The notes under the pieces: model-generated
The model's input: the letters and a program-made list of their open reading frames with translations, nothing else
What the model was told of the DNA's origin: nothing
The model's database searches: none
Position numbers and translations under genes: made by a program
In this document: piece by piece, positions 31,834-43,007 of the stretch
Numbering within the stretch: the first letter of the stretch is position 1
Layout: each line of letters opens with the position of its first letter
Assembly (NCBI GenBank): GCA_014332745.1
Contig: JACONL010000001.1
Coordinates: 177,910-241,909 of the forward strand
DNA: 64,000 nt
Direction of reading: 5' to 3'
Source: Alphaproteobacteria bacterium GM7ARS4
GTDB taxonomy: Bacteria > Pseudomonadota > Alphaproteobacteria > GM7ARS4

Positions 31834-34800
31834 ATGATGCATATTGAACGTTTTTTCACCAAGCCAGGGCAGTCCCCCTATGCGGACATCCCATTTAGAG
31901 AAGCGTCCAGCGAGATGCGTAATCCCGATGGCGTGGTGGCGTTTTCCTGTCGTCAATTTATGGTGCCATCCCATTGGTCGCAGATAGCGTGTAATATCTT
32001 ATCACAGAAGTACTTTCGCAAAGCCGGTGTACCCGCTGAGACAGAAGCGAGAGAAGAGGACGGCATTCCTTCGTGGTTGCAGCCTCGAAAAGCAAAAAAG
32101 GGAACGATTGTCGGAGGCGAAAGAGACGCACGCGCTGTCTTTGACCGCATGGCAGGGGCTTGGACATACTGGGGATGGAAAACGCGCATGTTTGATACAG
32201 AGAGTGATGCGCGCACCTATTATGACGAGATGCGGTGGATGATGTGCATGCAGGTGGCGAGTCCCAACTCACCCCAATGGTTCAACACGGGACTTTACTG
32301 GGCTTATGGCATCGAGGGCAAAGGGCAAGGACATTATTATGTAGATCCCCTTGCACGGCATGTGTCTCCTCTCAAGGCGGAGGCCATCGAGTCGGATACG
32401 TCCTATGTTCATCCACAACCCCATGCCTGTTTCATCCAGAGCGTGCAGGATGACCTCGTCAATGAAGGCGGTATCATGGATTTGTGGGTGCGTGAGGCGC
32501 GTCTCTTTAAATACGGCTCTGGTACGGGAAGCAATTTTTCCCATGTGCGCGCCCATGATGAAGCGCTCTCTGGCGGCGGCAAATCCTCTGGCTTGATGAG
32601 TTTCTTGCGTGTGGGCGACAGGGCGGCAGGCGCTGTCAAATCGGGAGGAACAACAAGGCGGGCAGCAAAAATGGTCTGTGTTGATATAGACCACCCAGAC
32701 ATCGAGGAATTTATCAATTGGAAAACATATGAAGAACAGAAAGTCGTCGCCCTTGTCGTCGGCTCGACCATCACCCAGCGTTGCCTCAACAAAATCATGG
32801 CGGCATGTGGTGACACAACAGAGACAAGAACAACAGACCATGAACAGCGCTTTAGCCCACGCCACAATGCCACGCTACGCCATGCGTTGCGCGACGCGCG
32901 TCTCCATCTTGTGCCTGAATCCTATATCCAACGCGCTCTCCAATTTGCCAAGCAAGGCTTTACCTCCTTGACATTCAAGACCTATGACGTGGATTGGGAT
33001 AGCGAGGCCTATCTCACCGTCTCAGGGCAAAATGCCAATAATTCGGTGCGCCTGTCCAATGACTTTCTCCATGCCGTCGAGAAAGATAGAGATTGGCAGC
33101 TCATCCGTAGGACAGATAGAAAGACCGCTAAAAAGGTCAAGGCGCGCGCCCTGTGGGACCAGATCGCCCATGCAGCGTGGGCTGGTGGCGACCCTGGCGT
33201 CCAATTCGATACGACCATCAACGAATGGCATAGTTGCCCTCAAGCGGGACCCATTCGCGCGTCAAACCCATGTTCCGAATATATGTTCGTCGATGATACG
33301 GCATGTAATCTCGCCAGCCTCAACCTCATGGCGTTTCGCACAGCGGATGGCGACTTTCGCATTGATGCCTTCACGTATGCATCCCGTCTGTGGACGATGA
33401 CGCTAGAGATTTCTGTGGCGATGGCGCAATTTCCTTCTAAAGTGATCGCTGAGAACTCCTTCAAATATCGCACTTTAGGCTTAGGTTACGCCAATGCTGG
33501 GGGCTTTCTGATGGCATGCGCTATTGCCTATGATAGTGAGGCGGGACGAAGCACCATCGGCGCTATCACAGCGCTCATGGGAGGCATTGCCTATAAAACA
33601 TCCGCAGAAATGGCGCGCCAATTAGGCGCTTTTGCGGGATATGACAAAAATCGCACAGCGATGCGACGCGTCATCGACAATCACAAACAAGCCGCCTTTG
33701 GGACAGGGACCTATAAGGGATTATCCGTCATGCCACAAGCATTAGATGGCGACGCATGTCCTTTCCCAAAGATTGTCGATGCAGCGCGCACCGCATGGAC
33801 AGACGCACACGCCCATGGACAACGGGACGGCTATAGAAACGCACAAACGACATGTATCGCCCCCACAGGTACCATAGGCTTGCTTATGGATTGCGATACA
33901 ACGGGAATCGAACCCGATTTTGCCCTCGTCAAATTAAAACAAATGGCCGGCGGAGGATATTTACGCATCGTCAATCGTTCTGTGCCACTGGCGTTGGCAA
34001 CATTAGGCTACAGCAAAAAACATATCGACGACATCACGCGCTATATCACAGGCTCTATGAGTCTGAAGGATACACCCCATATCAACCATGAAAGCCTCCG
34101 TGAGAAGGGCTTTACCCGCCATGTCCTCAACAGGATCGAATCGTCTCTCAAGCAGAGCGTCTTCGATATACGATTTATCTTTAATCATCGCCATTTAGGC
34201 GTCTCTTTCTGCACAAAAACCCTTGGCTTTACCCAACAACAATTGGATGACCCGCAATTTTCTATGCTCGATGCCTTGGGCTATAGCAAAGACCAGATAG
34301 AAGACGCCAATCTCCATTGCTGTGGCGCTATGACCATCGAGGGCGCGCCCCATCTCCGCGAAGACCATCTCCCCATTTTCGATTGCGCCAATCGGTGCGG
34401 ACATAAAGGGCAACGCCTCCTCTCCACTGAAAGCCATATCCGCATGGTGGCAAGCGCCCAAAGCTTCGTGTGTGGCGCTATCTCGAAAACCATCAATATG
34501 CCCTATGAAGCATCCATCGAAGATTGCAAACACGCCTATCATTTGTCATGGCGTCTCGGACTCAAGGCGAATGCCCTGTATCGAGACGGAAGCAAACTCT
34601 CACAGCCCCTCAATGCTAGCCTCAAAGACGATAACGCTATCACTATGGCTGACGACATGGCGCTGTCAGAAGAGGAAAAACGCACCCAACTTGTCCAACG
34701 CCTCGTTATGAAAACCATCGAAAAAACACAACGCAATAAGAGACGCGCCCTCCCCACCCGCCGTAAAGGCTATACACAAAAAGCCGTTATTGGAGGACAT

Positions 34801-35412
34801 AAAGTCTATCTACGAACGGGAGAATATGAAGAAGGACGATTGGGGGAAATCTTTATCGATATGCATAAAGAGGGCGCTGCCTTTCGTAGCCTGATGAATA
34901 ACTTCGCCATGGCCATCTCCATCGGATTGCAATATGGTGTCCCCCTAGAAGAATTCGTAGAAGCCTATGTGGGGACAAAATTCGAACCATCAGGAATCGT
35001 AGAAGGCAACCACACCTTGAAACTTTCTTCATCCCTCCTCGATTACATTTTCCGAGAGCTCGCCATCACCTATCTTGGACGAGACGACCTCTCCCACGTC
35101 AATCCAAAAACCCTGACCATGGATTACGTAGGGACGTCTGACGAGGTGGACACAGAGATACACCAACAAAAGAAAGAGGCTATGTCCTCAATAGCCACCA
35201 CCAAGACAGAGGCAAGCAGTGGTGGCAGCGGCTATGGACGACAAAAACTCCAGCTCATCGCACAACACACAGAAAACGAAACCGCCCAGCAACACGCAAA
35301 AATACAAGGGTATGAAGGAGACGCATGCCCTGAATGTGGCAATTTTACCCTCGTCCGCAATGGCACATGCCTCAAATGCGTCACATGTGGCGCAACAACG
35401 GGATGTAGTTGA
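31834..35412 (+). CDS. nrdJ: Vitamin B12-dependent (class II) ribonucleoside-diphosphate reductase
   Basis: Reduces ribonucleotides to deoxyribonucleotides with adenosylcobalamin. The 1192-residue length fits the large alphaproteobacterial NrdJ. The reductase core contains [45 protein letters not shown] (catalytic Cys region) and [23 protein letters not shown]. The C-terminus has a DUF-like extension and ends in a zinc-ribbon or redox tail, [13 protein letters not shown] and [14 protein letters not shown]. No class I or III reductase is present in the window. ATG-ATG at 31834/31837 has only a weak ribosome-binding site. The upstream region carries NrdR-like and DnaA-like sites. The first 1.5 kb is less C-rich than the rest. 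Confidence 0.95.
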   Translation: MMHIERFFTKPGQSPYADIPFREASSEMRNPDGVVAFSCRQFMVPSHWSQIACNILSQKYFRKAGVPAETEAREEDGIPSWLQPRKAKKGTIVGGERDARAVFDRMAGAWTYWGWKTRMFDTESDARTYYDEMRWMMCMQVASPNSPQWFNTGLYWAYGIEGKGQGHYYVDPLARHVSPLKAEAIESDTSYVHPQPHACFIQSVQDDLVNEGGIMDLWVREARLFKYGSGTGSNFSHVRAHDEALSGGGKSSGLMSFLRVGDRAAGAVKSGGTTRRAAKMVCVDIDHPDIEEFINWKTYEEQKVVALVVGSTITQRCLNKIMAACGDTTETRTTDHEQRFSPRHNATLRHALRDARLHLVPESYIQRALQFAKQGFTSLTFKTYDVDWDSEAYLTVSGQNANNSVRLSNDFLHAVEKDRDWQLIRRTDRKTAKKVKARALWDQIAHAAWAGGDPGVQFDTTINEWHSCPQAGPIRASNPCSEYMFVDDTACNLASLNLMAFRTADGDFRIDAFTYASRLWTMTLEISVAMAQFPSKVIAENSFKYRTLGLGYANAGGFLMACAIAYDSEAGRSTIGAITALMGGIAYKTSAEMARQLGAFAGYDKNRTAMRRVIDNHKQAAFGTGTYKGLSVMPQALDGDACPFPKIVDAARTAWTDAHAHGQRDGYRNAQTTCIAPTGTIGLLMDCDTTGIEPDFALVKLKQMAGGGYLRIVNRSVPLALATLGYSKKHIDDITRYITGSMSLKDTPHINHESLREKGFTRHVLNRIESSLKQSVFDIRFIFNHRHLGVSFCTKTLGFTQQQLDDPQFSMLDALGYSKDQIEDANLHCCGAMTIEGAPHLREDHLPIFDCANRCGHKGQRLLSTESHIRMVASAQSFVCGAISKTINMPYEASIEDCKHAYHLSWRLGLKANALYRDGSKLSQPLNASLKDDNAITMADDMALSEEEKRTQLVQRLVMKTIEKTQRNKRRALPTRRKGYTQKAVIGGHKVYLRTGEYEEGRLGEIFIDMHKEGAAFRSLMNNFAMAISIGLQYGVPLEEFVEAYVGTKFEPSGIVEGNHTLKLSSSLLDYIFRELAITYLGRDDLSHVNPKTLTMDYVGTSDEVDTEIHQQKKEAMSSIATTKTEASSGGSGYGRQKLQLIAQHTENETAQQHAKIQGYEGDACPECGNFTLVRNGTCLKCVTCGATTGCS

Positions 35413-35897
35413 TGACGTCATTCATAGAGCAGAAACTTGCACAACAAGGGTTTGCTTTTCCAGACAATGGAACACGTAAGACACTTTATGCGCCATGGGT
35501 GCGCCATAATGACACGCTTCTCATCTCAGGGCAGTTGCCGATGGATAAGGGAAAACTCCGCTATCAAGGACAGCTGGGCGACACCATCTCTATCGATGAC
35601 GCCATCGATGCCGCCTATCTTTGCGCCTTGAACATATTGAGCCATGTGGATACGGCATGCGAACACGAGCCGTCCCCGTCCATGCGCTGTGTGCGCCTCA
35701 CTGGATTCATCGCATGCGCCGCGCAAAAGACACAGGCCACCCCGCATATCACCCCACACATCACTCATGTCATGGACGCCGCGTCCACCCTGATACGTTC
35801 CGTCTTCGAAGAACCGCACGCCCGTAGCGTCGTCGGCGTGTCCTCCCTCCCCCTTGGCGCATGCGTGGAAATAGAAGGTATCTTCTCTCTCCCATAG
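35412..35897 (+). CDS. RidA (YjgF) family protein
   Basis: A 161-residue protein of the RidA/YjgF superfamily, which deaminates reactive enamine and imine intermediates or has other small-molecule roles. LLISGQLPMDKG is the usual early strand, SIDDAIDAAYLCALNIL the central helix, and VVGVSSLPLGACVEIEGIF the conserved C-terminal strand-turn. The Arg that marks active RidA proteins is not clear; the site reads SSLPLGACVEIE, closer to subgroups of unknown activity. It starts at the nrdJ stop (TGATG, one-base overlap), so it is coupled to nrdJ. It is convergent with apt. Confidence 0.82.
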   Translation: MTSFIEQKLAQQGFAFPDNGTRKTLYAPWVRHNDTLLISGQLPMDKGKLRYQGQLGDTISIDDAIDAAYLCALNILSHVDTACEHEPSPSMRCVRLTGFIACAAQKTQATPHITPHITHVMDAASTLIRSVFEEPHARSVVGVSSLPLGACVEIEGIFSLP

Positions 35898-35910
35898 CCA
35901 CCCCCCATAT

Positions 35911-35923
35911 CCCCCCTATATCC
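35911..35923. repeat. C-rich 13-mer between convergent genes, copy 2
   Basis: CCCCCCTATATCC, identical to 4527-4539, lies directly before the apt stop on the + strand and 13 bases after the RidA-family stop. Confidence 0.3.
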
Positions 35924-36460
35924 TTAGACGCCTGCTTTCTCTATCTCGATGACGGAGGAAAAAGGCACCGTGATGGACTCTCGCCCTTTCAGAGACGTGA
36001 GCTCAACCAACGTCACAGCAGCCTTGACATCCAGTGCCATCGACTCCAACAAACGCACACATGCCGATAATGTGCCACCCGTCGCCATAAGGTCATCCAC
36101 AAGGACAACCGACGCGCCTTTGTCCACTAAACCCTCTTGGGCCTCCACACAATCATGGCCATACTCTAAAGAATAAGAAAGGGAACGGACACGCCCCGGT
36201 AATTTTCCTTTCTTCCGCACCATGAGAAAACCAACCCCCATATGCAGAGCAAGGGCTGATGCCATGATGAAGCCTCGAGATTCAACGCCAGCAATGATGG
36301 TTGGCGCATAAGGTGTCACAAGCCGTTCCATATGCGCCACCACAGAACGCCCCAAATCCGCACGCACCAACAACGGGGAAATATCATAAAAGAGAATCCC
36401 CTCTTTAGGAAAATGCGGAACACGCCCTATGGCATGACGTAACGCCTCAACCGAATGCAT
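35924..36460 (-). CDS. apt: Adenine phosphoribosyltransferase
   Basis: Salvages adenine to AMP with PRPP. The 178-residue length is normal. FPKEGILFYDISPLL is the Apt N-terminal signature, AGVESRGFIMASALA the substrate hood region, VRKKGKLPG the flexible loop, and VVLVDDLMATGGT the PRPP-binding motif. It starts 18 bases after the clpA stop on the same strand with no visible Shine-Dalgarno sequence, and is likely read through from clpA. Confidence 0.95.
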   Translation of the reverse strand: MHSVEALRHAIGRVPHFPKEGILFYDISPLLVRADLGRSVVAHMERLVTPYAPTIIAGVESRGFIMASALALHMGVGFLMVRKKGKLPGRVRSLSYSLEYGHDCVEAQEGLVDKGASVVLVDDLMATGGTLSACVRLLESMALDVKAAVTLVELTSLKGRESITVPFSSVIEIEKAGV

Positions 36461-36478
36461 GAGGAGGGGCCTAGCCTC

Positions 36479-38851
36479 TCAATGCCGAGGCGATGATGGT
36501 GGTATAGCGTCTTCCATAGGCGCTTTCGCCTCAACAGGCTTGCCTGTAACAGGCTTGTCTGTTGTCCTCTCACCATAGGAAAAGGACAGAGTGCCCTGTT
36601 TCACACCGATAGCAACTTTACCGCCCTTCTCTAATGTGCCGTTCAAGATTTCGTCACTCAGCGCCATTTTGATATATTTTTGTATGACGCGCGCCAAAGG
36701 CCTCGCACCATAGGCATGACTGAATCCCTTCTTGAGAAGCCACCCATAGGCTGCTGGCGAACATGTGAGGTCGATATTCTTCTCTTCTAACTGCTTTTGC
36801 AACAGGGCGATATGCTTCGCCACAACACGCTTCATGGATGGTTCATCGAGAGATTTGAACGTAATGACGGCATCCAGACGATTCCTAAATTCAGGAGAGA
36901 ACACATGGCGAAGAGATTCCTCATGGTCGCCCTGTTTGTCGTGGGAAAAGCCAATGGCGTGTTTGCCAAGCCGTTCTGCACCCACATTGCTCGTCATCAC
37001 AAGAATGAGATTTCTAAAACAGACATGACGTCCATTTTGGTCTTTCAGGCGACCATAATCCATGACTTGCAACAAGATATTAAAGATGTCGGGATGCGCC
37101 TTTTCGATTTCATCGAGCAACAGAACACAATGAGGGTTTTCTATGACGGAATCGGTGAGCATACCCCCTTGGTCGAAGCCAACATACCCCGGCGGCGCCC
37201 CAATGAGCTTAGAGACGGCATGGCGCTCCATATATTCCGACATATCGAAACGTATCAAGGGAATGTGCATCTGTTCCGCCAAACAACGCGCCGACTCCGT
37301 TTTGCCAACGCCCGTAGGACCACAAAAGAGATAACAGCCAAGAGGCTTCGTCTCGTCCCGTAAGCCCGCCCGCGCCATTTTCACACTGGAGGCAAGGGTG
37401 ACCAGGGCATCATCCTGCCCATAGACATGCTTTTTGAGCTTCTTTTCGAGGCCAACAACAGAACGACGCTCCGTCTGTGAGACATGGTGAGACGGCACTT
37501 TCGCAATCTTTGCCACAACCTCCTCAATGTCTCGAGACGTGATGGAGGCTGGCACTTTTGTCCTTTTCTTGCCATTCTTCAATGTGTGGATCGCGCCTAT
37601 TTCATCGATAATATCAATGGCTTTGTCTGGCAGGCGTCTATCGGTCATATAGCGCGCCGTCAAACGCACAGCACTCTCCAACGCCTTCTTGCTGTAACGC
37701 ACATGATGGTGATCTTCATAAACTTTCTTCACGCCATGAAGGATTTTAATGGCATCCTCTTGGGAAGGTTCGTCCACATCGATTTTCTGAAAACGACGGA
37801 TAAGCGCCCTGTCCTTTTCGAAATGCTGGCGGTATTCCTTGTGGGTCGTCGAGCCAATACAACGTAGCTGCCCTTGGGCAAGGGCTGGCTTGAGCAGATT
37901 AGACGCATCCATCGCGCCGCCACTCGTCGCGCCAGCACCCACAAGGGTATGAATTTCATCGATGAAAAGAATGGCGCGCCCATGCTCCTCTACAGCCGCC
38001 ACGACACCCTTGAGACGCTCCTCAAAATCACCACGATAGCGAGTCCCCGCCAATAACGCCCCCATATCCAAAGAGTAAATCTCCATATCCTCTAAGGCGG
38101 CTGGCACCTGATGATGTGCCATACGTAATGCTAACCCCTCAGCAAGGGCTGTCTTGCCGACCCCGGGCTCACCAATGAAGAGAGGGTTGTTCTTGGTGCG
38201 ACGACAAAGAATCTGTAAAGAACGCTCGATCTCAAACGTACGACCGATAAGAGGGTCTATCTTGCCTTGACGCGCCTTCTCGTTCAAATTGGTGCACCAC
38301 ATCGCCAACGCCTTGCGCGCCTCCCTCGAAAGAGACCCTTCGTCATCATGCCCCTCACTCTGTTCTTCCTCCTTGTCATCCAACAAAGAGACAGACATAC
38401 GCGATAAAGGACGATCCCGCACATCACCATGGGAGATATAATTGACAACCTTATAGCGGTTCATCCCTTGTTCTTGTAAGACATAGACGGCATAGGATTC
38501 ACGCTCGGAAAATAAGGCGACCAGAATGTTGACGGCATCCATCTCCTTACGACGAGAAGAACGCGCATGAAGAGCCGCCCGCCTCAAAACACGCTTGAAA
38601 CTCTCGGTTAAGAGAATCTCGTCCCTCGACTCAGAAGACTCAATATGCTCCAACTCCTTATCGATAAATGCCTCCAATTTCTTTCTCAGCTTCGGCACAT
38701 CCTTGACGCCACACGCCCGAAAAACCCTGAGAATATCCTTGTCGTCGCTCAACGCCCACAAAAGATGCTCAAGGGTGGCATACTCGTTACCCTTGTCAGA
38801 CGCAAAACCAAGAGCCTTACGCAAACTTTCTTCTAAACGCCTAGACAGCAT
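36479..38851 (-). CDS. clpA: ATP-dependent Clp protease ATP-binding subunit ClpA
   Basis: AAA+ unfoldase that feeds proteins to ClpP. The 790-residue product has an N-domain (residues 1-150) of the ClpA type that binds ClpS. The first AAA domain carries Walker A GEPGVGKT and [12 protein letters not shown]. The second carries [19 protein letters not shown] and [17 protein letters not shown] is the ClpP-docking IGF loop, so it works with ClpP and is not a ClpB. The start has GGGAGAG a few bases upstream. clpS lies nine bases before it, as usual. Confidence 0.96.
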   Translation of the reverse strand: MLSRRLEESLRKALGFASDKGNEYATLEHLLWALSDDKDILRVFRACGVKDVPKLRKKLEAFIDKELEHIESSESRDEILLTESFKRVLRRAALHARSSRRKEMDAVNILVALFSERESYAVYVLQEQGMNRYKVVNYISHGDVRDRPLSRMSVSLLDDKEEEQSEGHDDEGSLSREARKALAMWCTNLNEKARQGKIDPLIGRTFEIERSLQILCRRTKNNPLFIGEPGVGKTALAEGLALRMAHHQVPAALEDMEIYSLDMGALLAGTRYRGDFEERLKGVVAAVEEHGRAILFIDEIHTLVGAGATSGGAMDASNLLKPALAQGQLRCIGSTTHKEYRQHFEKDRALIRRFQKIDVDEPSQEDAIKILHGVKKVYEDHHHVRYSKKALESAVRLTARYMTDRRLPDKAIDIIDEIGAIHTLKNGKKRTKVPASITSRDIEEVVAKIAKVPSHHVSQTERRSVVGLEKKLKKHVYGQDDALVTLASSVKMARAGLRDETKPLGCYLFCGPTGVGKTESARCLAEQMHIPLIRFDMSEYMERHAVSKLIGAPPGYVGFDQGGMLTDSVIENPHCVLLLDEIEKAHPDIFNILLQVMDYGRLKDQNGRHVCFRNLILVMTSNVGAERLGKHAIGFSHDKQGDHEESLRHVFSPEFRNRLDAVITFKSLDEPSMKRVVAKHIALLQKQLEEKNIDLTCSPAAYGWLLKKGFSHAYGARPLARVIQKYIKMALSDEILNGTLEKGGKVAIGVKQGTLSFSYGERTTDKPVTGKPVEAKAPMEDAIPPSSPRH

Positions 38852-38860
38852 CGCTCTCCC

Positions 38861-39229
38861 TCACTCACGCTCCAGATAACAACGCAAAGGATGTTGGCAT
38901 TGACGCGCATAGTCCATCAACCTCTTGCTACGGCTTTCCGCAATCTCGAAAGAATAGATACCACACAGGCTACGTCCATGGCGATGGACTTTCCACATGA
39001 TATCTTGTGCCTCCTTCTGGCTCTTATGAAAAAAATGACAGAGGGCATAAACGACAAACTCCATAGGCGTGTAGTCATCATTGAGCATGATCACACGATA
39101 CATAGAAGGTTTCTTCGCACGCACACGCTCAGCCACAAGGACATCCGCATGGGACTGGTCACCTCCACCCCCTCCATCTTGGGTTTTCACCGCCATCCTC
39201 TCAAAAAACACGCACTCTTCCATATCCAT
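38861..39229 (-). CDS. clpS: ATP-dependent Clp protease adaptor ClpS
   Basis: Adaptor that delivers N-degron substrates to ClpA. The 122-residue product has a disordered N-terminus with a run of glycines (residues 19-23). The ClpS fold follows: MYRVIMLNDDYTPMEFVVYAL with the Asp-Asp that holds the substrate amino group, then VHRHGRSLCGIYSFEIAE. ATG 39229 is taken; M12 (39196) is an alternative that would give a more usual length. It is directly upstream of clpA and shares its promoter. Confidence 0.93.
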   Translation of the reverse strand: MDMEECVFFERMAVKTQDGGGGGDQSHADVLVAERVRAKKPSMYRVIMLNDDYTPMEFVVYALCHFFHKSQKEAQDIMWKVHRHGRSLCGIYSFEIAESRSKRLMDYARQCQHPLRCYLERE

Positions 39230-39483
39230 CTTCCCTCACGACCTCCTTCGTTGCTCAACAGACCATAGACCAAAGACATGCCACAGAGACTTACAGAGCC
39301 ACACTCCATAAGACCCTCCTCCCCCTATTAAGTGACGATAAAGAAGTTATGTCAACTTGTTATGCAGAGAAATATCAGAGACCATGAAAACCTTGCTTTT
39401 TACGTATCATATCGTTTAGCATGAAACTCTGTTTCTAGCCTTGTCCCTGTATGGCGATAAGGGATATTCTGTGTCGGAGTCCT
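39230..39483. other. Divergent clpS / dxs intergenic region
   Basis: About 250 bases with higher A+T than the surroundings between 39330 and 39440, as expected for two back-to-back promoters. GGAG at 39475-39478 is the dxs ribosome-binding site. I could not place a -35/-10 pair with confidence, and no RNA gene is recognisable. Confidence 0.4.
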
Positions 39484-41400
39484 ATGAAAAATCCTACATC
39501 CACACCCCTCCTCGATACGGTCACCTACCCAGAGGATTTAAGGCATTTTTCCATCAAGGAACTCAAACAGCTCGCTGACGAGTTGCGCAAAGACGTCATC
39601 GATGCCGTATCGGTGACGGGAGGACATCTGGGGGCAGGATTAGGCGTCGTGGAATTAACGGTGGCCCTCCACCATGTCTTTCATACCCCTGAAGACAGGC
39701 TGATATGGGATGTGGGACATCAGTGCTATCCTCACAAAGTCATCACAGGAAGACGCGACCGTATTCGCACACTACGCCAAGAAGGCGGACTCTACGGCTT
39801 CACAAAGCGGACAGAAAGCCCTTACGACCCCTTTGGCGCTGCCCACAGCTCAACCTCTATCTCGTCCGCCCTCGGCATGGCTGTCGCACGGGATATACGC
39901 AAGGAAAAACGCCATATTATTGCCGTCATTGGCGACGGCGCCATCAGCGCCGGCATGGCTTACGAAGCCATCAATAACGCTGGTGCTATGGATGAACGCC
40001 TTATCGTCATCCTCAATGATAACGATATGTCCATCGCGCCCCCCGTGGGCGCAATGAGCGCCTATCTCTCACGCCTTATCTCAGGAAAAACCTATTGCTC
40101 CATCCGCCGTATGGCCCTCAATGTGGCGCGCCACTTCCCTAAAGGAGTCGAACGCGCCATGAGACGCGTCGAAGAATATGCCCGCGGCCTTATCACAGGC
40201 GGAACACTCTTCGAAGAATTAGGCTTCTTCTATGTAGGCCCCGTCGATGGGCATAATATCAACCATCTTCTCCCCGTCTTACGCAACATTCGCGACTCGA
40301 AGCAAGATGGACCTGTTCTGCTCCATGTCGTAACCCATAAGGGCCATGGCTATAGCCCCGCTGAAGCCAGCGATGATAAATACCATGGCGTCAATAAATT
40401 CGATGTCATCACAGGAAAACAACAGAAATCCTCCTCGACAATCCCAAGCTACACGAAAGTGTTCGCTCAATCCCTCATCAAGGAAGCGAAAAAGGACGAA
40501 CGTATCGTCGCCGTCACAGCAGCCATGCCCTCTGGCACGGGCTTAGATATGTTTGGCAAGGCCTTTCCTAAACGTTGCTTCGATGTAGGCATCGCCGAGC
40601 AACATGCCGTCACATTCTGTGCAGGCCTCGCCGCCGAAGGCATGAAACCCTATGCCGCTATTTACTCTACATTCTTACAACGCGCCTATGATCAAGTCGT
40701 CCATGATGTGGCGCTACAATCCTTGCCTGTGCGTTTTGCCATCGACCGCGCTGGCTATGTGGGCGCTGACGGACCAACCCATGCTGGCTCTTTCGATATT
40801 ACCTATCTGGCAACACTCCCGCATTTCATCGTCATGGCACCCTCCGATGAAGCAGAACTCATGCACGCTGTCGCTACATCCGTCGATGTGGATACATGTC
40901 CCTTCGCCTTCCGTTATCCAAGGGGCAATGGTATCGGCATTGAGATGCCTGCTCATGGAACAAAACTTCCCATAGGCAAGGGACGCATTCTCTGTGAGGG
41001 AAGTCATGTCGCCCTCCTCGCCCTCGGCCCTCGAGTCCATAAAGCCGTCAAAGCAGCACAAAAACTTCTCACCCGCGGTATCTCATGCACAGTGGCCGAC
41101 GCGCGATTCGCTAAACCCCTCGACACAGACCTCATACGACAATTGGCCACACATCACGAACTCCTCCTCACCATCGAAGAAGGCTCTATTGGCGGATTCG
41201 CAGCCCATGTGAGCCATTTCCTGTGTGAACAAGGACTCCTCGATGAAAGCCTACGCCTACGCTCTATGCATTTCCCCGACGTCTTTATTCCCCACGCCTC
41301 ACCAGACGCCCAATACATGATGGCAAAACTCGACACCCAACATATCATCGACAAAGTCATGGCGGCTTACCCCCAACAGAAAAAACGCGTTCGAGCCTAA
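39484..41400 (+). CDS. dxs: 1-deoxy-D-xylulose-5-phosphate synthase
   Basis: Condenses pyruvate and glyceraldehyde 3-phosphate with thiamine diphosphate, the first step of the MEP isoprenoid pathway. The 638-residue product shows [29 protein letters not shown], the thiamine motif [18 protein letters not shown]...NDNDMSI and [33 protein letters not shown] is in the transketolase-like part. ATG 39484, with GGAG five bases upstream, is preferred over ATG 39451, which lacks a ribosome-binding site and adds 11 residues. meaB follows after 17 bases. Confidence 0.96.
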   Translation: MKNPTSTPLLDTVTYPEDLRHFSIKELKQLADELRKDVIDAVSVTGGHLGAGLGVVELTVALHHVFHTPEDRLIWDVGHQCYPHKVITGRRDRIRTLRQEGGLYGFTKRTESPYDPFGAAHSSTSISSALGMAVARDIRKEKRHIIAVIGDGAISAGMAYEAINNAGAMDERLIVILNDNDMSIAPPVGAMSAYLSRLISGKTYCSIRRMALNVARHFPKGVERAMRRVEEYARGLITGGTLFEELGFFYVGPVDGHNINHLLPVLRNIRDSKQDGPVLLHVVTHKGHGYSPAEASDDKYHGVNKFDVITGKQQKSSSTIPSYTKVFAQSLIKEAKKDERIVAVTAAMPSGTGLDMFGKAFPKRCFDVGIAEQHAVTFCAGLAAEGMKPYAAIYSTFLQRAYDQVVHDVALQSLPVRFAIDRAGYVGADGPTHAGSFDITYLATLPHFIVMAPSDEAELMHAVATSVDVDTCPFAFRYPRGNGIGIEMPAHGTKLPIGKGRILCEGSHVALLALGPRVHKAVKAAQKLLTRGISCTVADARFAKPLDTDLIRQLATHHELLLTIEEGSIGGFAAHVSHFLCEQGLLDESLRLRSMHFPDVFIPHASPDAQYMMAKLDTQHIIDKVMAAYPQQKKRVRA

Positions 41401-41417
41401 AAAGAAAACCTCACCCC

Positions 41418-42497
41418 ATGGTGGCAGGATATGACTCCCTTGAGGCATGCGTCAATGCCCTCAGACGTGGCGAGAGGCGCGCCCTGTCCCGCGCCATTAC
41501 CCTCATCGAATCAACACATCCCACCCACGTCCAGCAGGCGTCCCGTCTCCTAGACCAGCTACACCGCCAGCCAAAAAAAGAGGCCTTGCGTATTGGCATG
41601 AGCGGACCACCAGGAGCGGGAAAATCGACCTTTATCGATGCCTTGGGCTGTGCCATCATCCAACAAGACCAACATCTTGCTGTCCTTGCCGTCGACCCTA
41701 GCGCCGCGCCGAAAGAAGGACGTTTTGTTCGTCAAGATGGCATGCTCGTCTGTCATGACGGCTCTCTCGCCCATGCCGGGGGCGCAATCCTTGGCGACAA
41801 AACCCGTATGCCTCACTTAGCGGCATGCGACAACGCCTTCATTCGCCCCTCACCAAGCCGCGCCATCCTCGGCGGTATCGCCCCCCAAACCCATAACGCC
41901 ATCACCCTTTGTGAAAGCGCTGGCTATGACGTCATCATCGTGGAAACGGTAGGCGTCGGACAAAGCGAAATCATTGTCGCCGATATGGTGGACCTCTTTA
42001 TGCTCGTCCTGCCACCCGCTAGCGGCGACTCCCTACAAGGAATCAAACGCGGTATCATTGAGGTCACAGACATCCTTATTGTCAATAAAGCCGACGGCGC
42101 CCTGAAACACAATGCCTTGCGCAGTAGCGAAGAGTATCACGCCGCCATGAAACTCCTCCCGCCAAAACGACCCTATTGGACAGCACAGAGTATCGCCGTC
42201 TCATCCATCGAGAAAACAGGAATCGACCATGTCATCCAAACCATTGCCATGTTTAAAAGTCACCCCGACCATAGACGCCTTCGAAGCACAGAACGCATAC
42301 AACAAGATAAAAGAAGCATGTGGCGTGTTCTCCACGACCTGTTCGAAAAACGACTCTTCCACCATCCTCAAGCCAAAAAAGAACTCGACCTCTCTTATCA
42401 GCAGCTCGACCAGCAAAAAACAACACCCCTCCATGCCGCCCATGCCATTATGGAAAAACTTTTTGCCCATGGCGAAAAAAACGATATTAGGGGTTGA
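41418..42497 (+). CDS. meaB: MeaB/ArgK-type G-protein chaperone of B12 enzymes, with insertion
   Basis: GTPase that protects and loads adenosylcobalamin mutases. The 359-residue product has Walker A GPPGAGKST, IIVETVGVGQSE and the specificity motif VNKAD; DKTRM and AFIRPSPSRAILGG are MeaB-specific. Between AVDPSA and GGAILGDKTRM there are about 20 extra residues (KEGRFVRQDGMLVCHDGSLAHA region) where the family normally has two to five. No methylmalonyl-CoA mutase gene is in the window; the only B12 enzyme here is NrdJ. It lies 17 bases after dxs. The extra segment follows a switch-like loop and might alter nucleotide exchange. Confidence 0.88.
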   Translation: MVAGYDSLEACVNALRRGERRALSRAITLIESTHPTHVQQASRLLDQLHRQPKKEALRIGMSGPPGAGKSTFIDALGCAIIQQDQHLAVLAVDPSAAPKEGRFVRQDGMLVCHDGSLAHAGGAILGDKTRMPHLAACDNAFIRPSPSRAILGGIAPQTHNAITLCESAGYDVIIVETVGVGQSEIIVADMVDLFMLVLPPASGDSLQGIKRGIIEVTDILIVNKADGALKHNALRSSEEYHAAMKLLPPKRPYWTAQSIAVSSIEKTGIDHVIQTIAMFKSHPDHRRLRSTERIQQDKRSMWRVLHDLFEKRLFHHPQAKKELDLSYQQLDQQKTTPLHAAHAIMEKLFAHGEKNDIRG

Positions 42498-42565
42498 CGA
42501 AAATCGTTTTTATTCCCTAGTGACATAGTCGACACAAGAAAACGATACCAAAGAGGACAGAGCCC

Positions 42566-42931
42566 ATGACAAGAAAATGCGCCATTACCCATAAAACATT
42601 CCAAACAGGCAATAAGGTGAGCCACGCCCATAACAAGGTGCGCAAACGCTTCCTCTCCAACATACAGAAAACGTCACGCTATTCTGAAATTCTCGAACAA
42701 CGCATTCGTTTTCGAGCCACGCCTAAAGGACTAAAAACCATCGAGCGCTATGGCGGTATCGATGCATGGCTCATGCGCACAAAATTCTCACGTCTCGATG
42801 ACTCCTTACGCCCATGGAAAATCCGTATCCAAAAGCGCCATGGACAAAAAGGCAACATATCGACCAGCCAACCACAGACAGAACCACCAACAGACACAGA
42901 AGACCATGTGTCCCAGACGCCTTCGCCATAA
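42566..42931 (+). CDS. rpmB: 50S ribosomal protein bL28 with C-terminal tail
   Basis: Large-subunit ribosomal protein. RKCAITHKTFQTGNKVSHAHNKVRKRF is the L28 signature, and the alphaproteobacterial middle part (TPKGLKTIERYGGIDAWL) is present. The 121-residue product ends in about 28 Pro/Thr/Gln/Glu-rich residues that are not part of the fold; alphaproteobacterial L28 is usually near 97-100 residues. GAGGA about 10 bases upstream supports ATG 42566. It lies 68 bases after meaB and 76 before pstC. Confidence 0.93.
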   Translation: MTRKCAITHKTFQTGNKVSHAHNKVRKRFLSNIQKTSRYSEILEQRIRFRATPKGLKTIERYGGIDAWLMRTKFSRLDDSLRPWKIRIQKRHGQKGNISTSQPQTEPPTDTEDHVSQTPSP

Positions 42932-43007
42932 ATCACCCATCCCACAGGGAACAATGTGAACAGGCGGCTCACAAGGCACAATGCGCACCCTTTCATAGGC
43001 CAATGTC

